Shown in pieces: positions 6,965 through 10,955 of a DNA stretch of 10,955 bases (positions are counted from its first letter, which is position 1; every line of letters starts with the position of its first letter). The stretch lies in contig DAIRGB010000038.1 in assembly GCA_036794765.1 (NCBI GenBank), positions 1-10,955 of the forward strand, written 5' to 3'. Made by a program: the position numbers and the translations under genes. Source of the DNA: DAIRGB01 sp036794765 (lineage in GTDB: Bacteria; Patescibacteriota; JAHJAL01). The notes beneath the pieces are model-generated. The model did no database searches, was not told the DNA's origin, and was given only the letters and a program-made list of their open reading frames with translations.

Positions 6965-9900
6965 TCATTTTACGACAATGTTTACTATCTTTCCCTTAAT
7001 ATAAATTTCTTTGACAATTTCTTTGCCGGAGATAAATTTTGTTACTTCAGAAGTTGATTTGGCAAGGGAAATTATTGTTTTTTCTGCAAGGTCGGCGTTA
7101 ATACTAATTTCCGCTCGTCTTTTGCCGTTAACTTGAATAGGAATTGTCAGAAGTTCTTCTTTGACTAAATCAGGATTATATTTCGGACAAGTCATGAGAT
7201 TTATTGAATTGTTATGACCACATTGATGCAAAAGTTCTTCGCAAACATGGGGACAAATAGGAGAAAGCAACAAAAATAAACCCTCCAGGGCTTGCTTCCA
7301 AGCTAGGGTATCTTTGACAAGAGGAAATTTTCGTTTCAGATCATTGAGGTCGTTAACAAAAATCATCAGATTAGAAACAACGGTATTGAAGCTAAATTTG
7401 TCATATAAAGAGCTGATACGCTTGATGTTTTTATGTACGAGGGAAGCCAATTCGACTTCTTTTATTTCTGACGAGTCATAGAGCCATTGGTCGGGGGTTT
7501 CTTGAATTTTTTCGTTTACCAAAATAATTTCTTGAGCCAATGACCACAATTTGAACAAAAATCGATTGACGCCTTTGACGCCATTGGTGTCCCAAGGGAT
7601 AGCGTCAGGATATGGGCCCATAAACATTTCATAGCCACGCAAAGTATCAGCGCCAAATTCATCTATAACTTCGAGAGGGTTGATTACATTACCTTTAGAC
7701 TTGGACATTTTTATACCACCTTCTCCAAGAACCATACCGTGAGCAATTCGTTTTTGGTATGGCTCAGGAGTTGGTACCAGTCCTTGGTCGTAGAGAAACT
7801 TGTGCCAAAAACGGGAATAGAGCAGATGTAGGGTAACGTGCTCCATGCCACCGTTGTAGATATCAACCGGAGACCAATATTTTAGTTTGGCAAAATCAGC
7901 AAATTGAGTATCGTTTTGCGGATCGCAATAGCGAAGATAATACCAAGAAGAACCGGCCCAGTTGGGCATAGTATCTGTCTCGCGTTTAGCCGGTCCGCCG
8001 CAGACAGGGCAAATAGTTTCAACCCAATCAGTGATCGCCGCCAATGGGGATTCGCCAGTATCGGTCGGCTGATAATTTTCGACAGGAGGTAAAACCAATG
8101 GCAAATGATCGGCCGGCAGAGGAATTAGTCCGTTGTTTTTGACAGAAAGGATTTTGGTAAGTAATTCGGGAATTTCTTTTTTTTGAAAATGACCAAAGCC
8201 GGACCAGATTTCAAAATTCCAACCAGCCAATAAATCATGGCGAGAGTGAAGCGGGATCAAAGGATCATCGTCAGAAATAATAACTGTCACAGAATCTACT
8301 ACTTGGTCAACTACACGGAGATCGAGAGGTGATTGCCAGAATTTTTGCAGTGCGGCGAAATCGGAATTACTTAGTTTGGTTTGAATATTTTTCCAATCAC
8401 GTTGGCTGATTTCGGCGATTGCGGAAGCTACCAAAAATAGATGTTTGATTTTGATATCGTTTTCGGCTAATAGGTGAAGCGCAGCTTTACTACCTAGACT
8501 ATGACCGACGACAATATCGTGTGGACCGAAATCTTGGAGAATGGGCTTGAGAGTGTCAAGCCATTGTTTTATATCGGGATGAGCTGGATCGGGTAAATTG
8601 GGAGCAATAACTTCAAAACCAGATTTTTCCAGTTGTTGCTTCATCCACGGAAACCAATTACCTTGGTTGCTTCCCTCAAAACCATGAATTAGTAATACTT
8701 TTTGTCGGGCGTTTTGACATTGCTCGCAATAGACGATGGGAATAGGTTCGCCCCAGTAGTGTTGGCGGGAAAATACCCAGTCGCGAAGGTTATAATTGAC
8801 TTTCTTTGATCCAAGTTTTTGTTTTTGTAGCCAAGAAATTATTTTTTTGGTGACAGTAACTGAATCCAATCCGGAGAATTCTCCTGAATTGATGGTGACA
8901 CCCAGTTCCGAAAATAGTTTGTCGGTGCCAAAAAATCTTTCTTTCCAGATTGAAAATTCACTACAGGCCAGGTTGGGATCGTTGGTCATTTCGTCCCAAG
9001 TAGTCCAGTTTAATTCGTGAATGGATTTTTCTTCAGAACTGATTTCTTGTTGACTATTATCAACCAATTCAAAAACGTGAGCAGTGACAGTGGCTTGACG
9101 GTTAACGTCTTTGTGAGCAGCGAAATAATGAGACTGGACCGGTCCACCCAGGGTTTTGATGTGTTTAATATTGATATATCCCGTTTCTTCTTTTATTTCT
9201 CTCTCGGCCGCCTGAATCTCGCTTTCCCCCTTTTCAACTCCACCAACGACAAAAGTGGTCCAAGGGAATTTTTTCCATTTTAGGCTGAGGATTTTTCCAT
9301 TTTGAGGATCGACTAAAATCGCTTGGACAGAGTGACGGACAGTATTTTTTTTGTCATTACGAGGAGGATTTTTGATATCAATGGTTTTGGGGATAATTAC
9401 TTCGCGAATCGGTAAATCGTATTTTTTGGCAAAATCCAAATCGCGTTGATCGTGGGCGGGGACGGCCATGATGGCGCCGGTACCGTAGTCGGATAGAACA
9501 TAGTCGGCGACCCAAATCGGGATTTGTTCTTGATTAACTGGATTGATAGCGTAGGCACCAGTAAAGACACCGGTTTTTTCTTTATTTTCTTGACGTTCGA
9601 TGTTGCTTTTTACCAGTGCTAATTTGACGTATTTTTCGACCGCTTTTTTTTGCTCTGACGTAGTTATTTGATCAATCAATTCATGTTCAGGCGCTAAAAC
9701 CATAAAAGTGACACCAAATAAAGTGTCAGGTCTGGTTGTAAAAACTTCTAATTCTATGTTTTCATCTTTCATCTTTGAACTATGAACTTTGAACTTTATT
9801 GCGGCTCCTTCCGATCTTCCGATCCAGTTGGCCTGTTGATCTTTGATCGCAGGCAGATAATCAACATCCTTGAGACCATTCAATAATTTGTCGGCGTAGG

Positions 9901-10498
9901 CAGTAATTTTGAGCATCCATTGAGATAGTTCTTTTTTGGTTGTGGGCGTACCGCAACGCTCGCAATTGCCGGCAATTACTTCTTCGTTGGCTAAGCCGGT
10001 TTTACAAGAAGGGCACCAATTAATCGGCATCTTTTTTTTGTAAGCCAAACCAGCTTTGTAAAGTTGCAAAAAAATCCATTGGGTCCATTTGTAGTATTCA
10101 GGTTTAGAAGTGTCAATTTCCCTCGACCAATCGAAGGAAAAACCGACACGTTGAGCTTGTTTTTTAAAATTGGCGGTATTTTTGGCGGTAACAATTGTCG
10201 GATTGATCCCGTGTTTGATGGCATAATTTTCGGTTGGCAAGCCAAAAGCATCCCAGCCAAAGGGAAAAAGAACATTGTAACCATCCATACGACTTTTACG
10301 CGCGACGATATCTAAAGCAGTATAAGGACGGCAATGACCTACATGCAGACCTTCCCCGGAGGCGTAAGGAAACTCGATCAAAATATATTTTTTGGGTTTG
10401 AAAGAAGAATCTTGGCCTTGATATATTTTTTCTTCTTCCCAGACAGATTGCCATTTGGGCTCTATTTCTTGTGGATTATAATTTTTTTGTTTATCCAT
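6965..10498 (-). CDS. leuS: Leucyl-tRNA synthetase with inserted NUDIX and serine-hydrolase domains
   Basis: This enzyme activates leucine and charges tRNA-Leu. The scaffold is complete: HVGH (52-55, HIGH motif), a first zinc knuckle (Cys162, 165, 179, 182), and the CP1 editing domain with TTRPDT (254-259) and GTGAIMAVPAHDQRD (339-353, Asp350 in the editing site). RDWVFSRQHYWG (572-583), SSWYYLRY (850-857), KMSKS (930-934), the anticodon-binding helices and the C-terminal domain follow. The leucine-specific domain before KMSKS is absent, as in Bacillus-type enzymes. Two foreign domains interrupt it: a NUDIX hydrolase (about 384-523) and an RBBP9/YdeN-like hydrolase (about 597-787). Without them it would be about 850 residues, the normal LeuRS length, so the scaffold has lost nothing. 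ATG 10498 has no Shine-Dalgarno sequence. The frame ends in tandem TGA-TAA. The continuous frame argues against an assembly join. No clear promoter was found upstream. Confidence 0.97.
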   Translation of the reverse strand: MDKQKNYNPQEIEPKWQSVWEEEKIYQGQDSSFKPKKYILIEFPYASGEGLHVGHCRPYTALDIVARKSRMDGYNVLFPFGWDAFGLPTENYAIKHGINPTIVTAKNTANFKKQAQRVGFSFDWSREIDTSKPEYYKWTQWIFLQLYKAGLAYKKKMPINWCPSCKTGLANEEVIAGNCERCGTPTTKKELSQWMLKITAYADKLLNGLKDVDYLPAIKDQQANWIGRSEGAAIKFKVHSSKMKDENIELEVFTTRPDTLFGVTFMVLAPEHELIDQITTSEQKKAVEKYVKLALVKSNIERQENKEKTGVFTGAYAINPVNQEQIPIWVADYVLSDYGTGAIMAVPAHDQRDLDFAKKYDLPIREVIIPKTIDIKNPPRNDKKNTVRHSVQAILVDPQNGKILSLKWKKFPWTTFVVGGVEKGESEIQAAEREIKEETGYINIKHIKTLGGPVQSHYFAAHKDVNRQATVTAHVFELVDNSQQEISSEEKSIHELNWTTWDEMTNDPNLACSEFSIWKERFFGTDKLFSELGVTINSGEFSGLDSVTVTKKIISWLQKQKLGSKKVNYNLRDWVFSRQHYWGEPIPIVYCEQCQNARQKVLLIHGFEGSNQGNWFPWMKQQLEKSGFEVIAPNLPDPAHPDIKQWLDTLKPILQDFGPHDIVVGHSLGSKAALHLLAENDIKIKHLFLVASAIAEISQRDWKNIQTKLSNSDFAALQKFWQSPLDLRVVDQVVDSVTVIISDDDPLIPLHSRHDLLAGWNFEIWSGFGHFQKKEIPELLTKILSVKNNGLIPLPADHLPLVLPPVENYQPTDTGESPLAAITDWVETICPVCGGPAKRETDTMPNWAGSSWYYLRYCDPQNDTQFADFAKLKYWSPVDIYNGGMEHVTLHLLYSRFWHKFLYDQGLVPTPEPYQKRIAHGMVLGEGGIKMSKSKGNVINPLEVIDEFGADTLRGYEMFMGPYPDAIPWDTNGVKGVNRFLFKLWSLAQEIILVNEKIQETPDQWLYDSSEIKEVELASLVHKNIKRISSLYDKFSFNTVVSNLMIFVNDLNDLKRKFPLVKDTLAWKQALEGLFLLLSPICPHVCEELLHQCGHNNSINLMTCPKYNPDLVKEELLTIPIQVNGKRRAEISINADLAEKTIISLAKSTSEVTKFISGKEIVKEIYIKGKIVNIVVK
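8138..8710 (-). other. RBBP9/YdeN-like alpha/beta serine hydrolase domain inside LeuRS
   Basis: Residues about 597-787 form a complete small alpha/beta hydrolase. VLLIHGFEGS (601-610) is the oxyanion strand-loop, and NWFPWMKQQLEKSGFEV is typical of the RBBP9/YdeN group. GHSLG (665-669) is the nucleophile elbow with Ser667, SDDDP (742-746) holds the acid, and FGH (768-770) supplies His770. All triad members are present, so it is probably active; substrates of this family are poorly known. It sits between CEQC (591-594) and CPVC (830-833), which together form the second zinc ribbon of the synthetase. Confidence 0.9.
8930..9349 (-). other. NUDIX hydrolase domain inside the LeuRS editing domain
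   Basis: Residues about 384-523 form a NUDIX fold opening with TVRHSVQAILVD. The Nudix box fits G-x5-E-x7-RE-U-x-EE-x-G exactly: Gly419, Glu425, Arg433-Glu434, Glu437-Glu438, Gly440 (bases 9176-9244). These glutamates bind the divalent metals needed to cleave nucleoside diphosphate-X compounds, so the domain should be active. It follows FAKKYDLPIREVIIP and precedes INSGEFSGLDS, segments that are nearly adjacent in ordinary LeuRS. Candidate substrates such as Ap4A, a by-product of synthetases, are speculation. Confidence 0.93.
9353..9367 (+). repeat. GTCATTACGAGG-type repeat fragment in leuS
   Basis: GTCATTACGAGGAGG closely resembles the GTCATTGCGAGG core of dispersed palindromic repeats known from several bacterial genomes. 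It is read in leuS as PPRND (378-382), directly before the NUDIX domain. Only one arm is present and no partner arm was found, so this is a tentative match. Confidence 0.3.
9761..9795. repeat. leuS: Five-unit heptamer array within the leuS coding region
   Basis: Five consecutive 7-bp units occur: TTCATCT twice, then TTGAACT, ATGAACT and TTGAACT. Because 7 is not a multiple of 3, each unit is read in a different frame, giving residues 235-246 (KFKVHSSKMKDE). They lie between GRSEG and FTTRPDT, in a variable surface hairpin at the entry to the editing domain, where extra residues are likely tolerated. Confidence 0.85.
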
Positions 10499-10595
10499 AG
10501 ATATTTATAAAAAAGAATTACGATAAGTTTATTTTACAATAAATATCTTCACTGAGCCATTGTCGAAATATGAAAAATTTCTTATCTGTTTTTGA
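10499..10595. other. Spacer between divergent leuS and the right-edge gene
   Basis: This AT-rich stretch is the leuS-proximal part of the 172-nt intergenic region. I see no RNA gene, T-box-like motif or convincing minus-strand promoter for leuS, and no Shine-Dalgarno sequence before its ATG. Confidence 0.5.
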
Positions 10596-10624
10596 TTGAC
10601 TTGATCCAATTTTTTTGTTATAAT
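10596..10624 (+). promoter_or_regulatory. Sigma70-type promoter for the right-edge gene
   Basis: TTGACT at 10596-10601 and TATAAT at 10619-10624 are separated by exactly 17 bp. This is a near-consensus housekeeping promoter, the best in the window. Transcription should start near 10631, giving a leader of about 40 nt before the ATG at 10671. Confidence 0.85.
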
Positions 10625-10638
10625 GTAAAGATTTAGTG

Positions 10639-10700
10639 CGAACTGAAAATAAAAAAACAAAAATAAAAAAATGATCGAGGAATTGATAAATTTTAGTTCG
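10639..10700 (+). promoter_or_regulatory. Possible leader hairpin enclosing the start codon of the right-edge gene
   Basis: CGAACT (10639-10644) pairs with AGTTCG (10695-10700), and AAAAT (10646-10650) pairs with ATTTT (10690-10694), with one bulged G at 10645. The loop is A-rich and contains the ATG. The leader has no Shine-Dalgarno sequence, so the structure might present the start codon or control access to it. Most pairs are A-T and the fold is unproven. Confidence 0.25.
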
Positions 10701-10955
10701 AAAAATGAAGGAAATACGACAAGATCGGTAACTTACCGCTCAAAGTTGGAAATGTATCCAACTAGACCGACGGAAGGATTGGAAAAACCGATCAAAGAGT
10801 TGAAAAAAATATTCGAAAGCAAAAATAAAGGAAACGTCAATGAAGAAAACGAGTTGTCGGAAGAAAATAAACAAAAACTTTTTAAATTCGAGGAGCAGTT
10901 ATTCAAAAAATTGAAACCTGCTCCGGTTTTATCTGACTTATTATACAGGAAACCC
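10671..10955 (+). CDS. Unrecognised charged protein, 5' part (runs off the window)
   Basis: The frame is open from ATG 10671 to the last base, giving 95 residues with no stop seen. It begins MIEELINFSSKNEG. It is rich in Lys, Glu and Asn, with an amphipathic, probably helical stretch (about 40-82) containing LKKIFESK and LFKFEEQLFKKLK. There is no signal peptide, membrane helix or catalytic motif in this part, and I recognise no family. Support comes from the near-consensus promoter upstream and the long open frame. The start has no Shine-Dalgarno sequence, only an A-rich leader. It is transcribed divergently from leuS, and nothing here tells its function. Confidence 0.7.
   Translation, partial: MIEELINFSSKNEGNTTRSVTYRSKLEMYPTRPTEGLEKPIKELKKIFESKNKGNVNEENELSEENKQKLFKFEEQLFKKLKPAPVLSDLLYRKP

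Noticed and set aside
6965..6967. TGA recoded as glycine (SR1/Gracilibacteria code)
   Set aside because: All long genes are full length with no in-frame TGA, and the leuS TGA falls exactly at the expected C-terminus, followed by TAA.
8796..9283. Plus-strand open frames opposite the NUDIX region of leuS
   Set aside because: The opposite strand encodes a perfect Nudix box in a continuous LeuRS frame; these are shadows.
8138..9349. Assembly chimera or separate genes fused by error
   Set aside because: Both domains are in frame with LeuRS on each side, the insertion points lie in loops, and the remaining scaffold is complete, which a random join would not give.
8138..9349. Inteins or a homing endonuclease in leuS
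   Set aside because: There are no splicing-junction residues (Cys/Ser start, HN end) and no LAGLIDADG motif; the inserts are recognisable hydrolases.
9991..10315. Overlapping open frames on both strands near the leuS N-terminus
   Set aside because: They coincide with the conserved HIGH-motif half of LeuRS in another frame and show no independent signals.
10499..10595. T-box leader or other RNA regulator before leuS
   Set aside because: No specifier stem, T-box consensus or terminator/antiterminator pair can be seen in this short AT-rich leader.

Overview
The window is AT-rich, gene-dense DNA from a bacterium using the standard genetic code: long reading frames carry no in-frame TGA, and leuS ends in tandem TGA-TAA. 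Several features suggest an uncultivated small-genome lineage of the Patescibacteria (CPR), probably Parcubacteria-like: very short spacers, frequent TTG/GTG starts, many starts without a Shine-Dalgarno sequence, heptamer tandem repeats, and an aminoacyl-tRNA synthetase with foreign domains inserted. This placement is inferred from style; no phylogenetic marker was compared.

Layout. Positions 68-3849 (minus strand) look like one four-gene operon, read bactofilin, degenerate diacylglycerol-kinase-fold protein, MreD-like membrane protein, PBP2 (mrdA), with spacers of 2, 24 and 3 nt. Its theme is cell shape and wall elongation. No mreB or mreC lies in the window. From about 3946 the plus strand carries an unrecognised five-helix membrane protein with an outward C-terminal domain, then queG (epoxyqueuosine reductase). 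queG converges on a minus-strand polysaccharide flippase, and their stop codons overlap in one TTAA. Upstream of the flippase, also on the minus strand, is a 1177-residue leucyl-tRNA synthetase. At the right edge a consensus sigma70-type promoter drives a plus-strand gene that runs off the window; its first 95 residues match nothing I recognise.

The most notable object is leuS. A normal LeuRS scaffold of about 850 residues holds two complete extra enzyme domains in frame. One is a NUDIX hydrolase with an intact Nudix box, inside the CP1 editing domain. The other is an RBBP9/YdeN-like serine (alpha/beta) hydrolase with a recognisable triad, inserted between the two CxxC halves of the second zinc ribbon. 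A third oddity is a run of five heptamer repeats read as protein at the entry to the editing domain. Similar 7-bp repeats occur between genes at 6939-6959 and 1-61, so a genome-wide repeat process may have contributed sequence to this synthetase.
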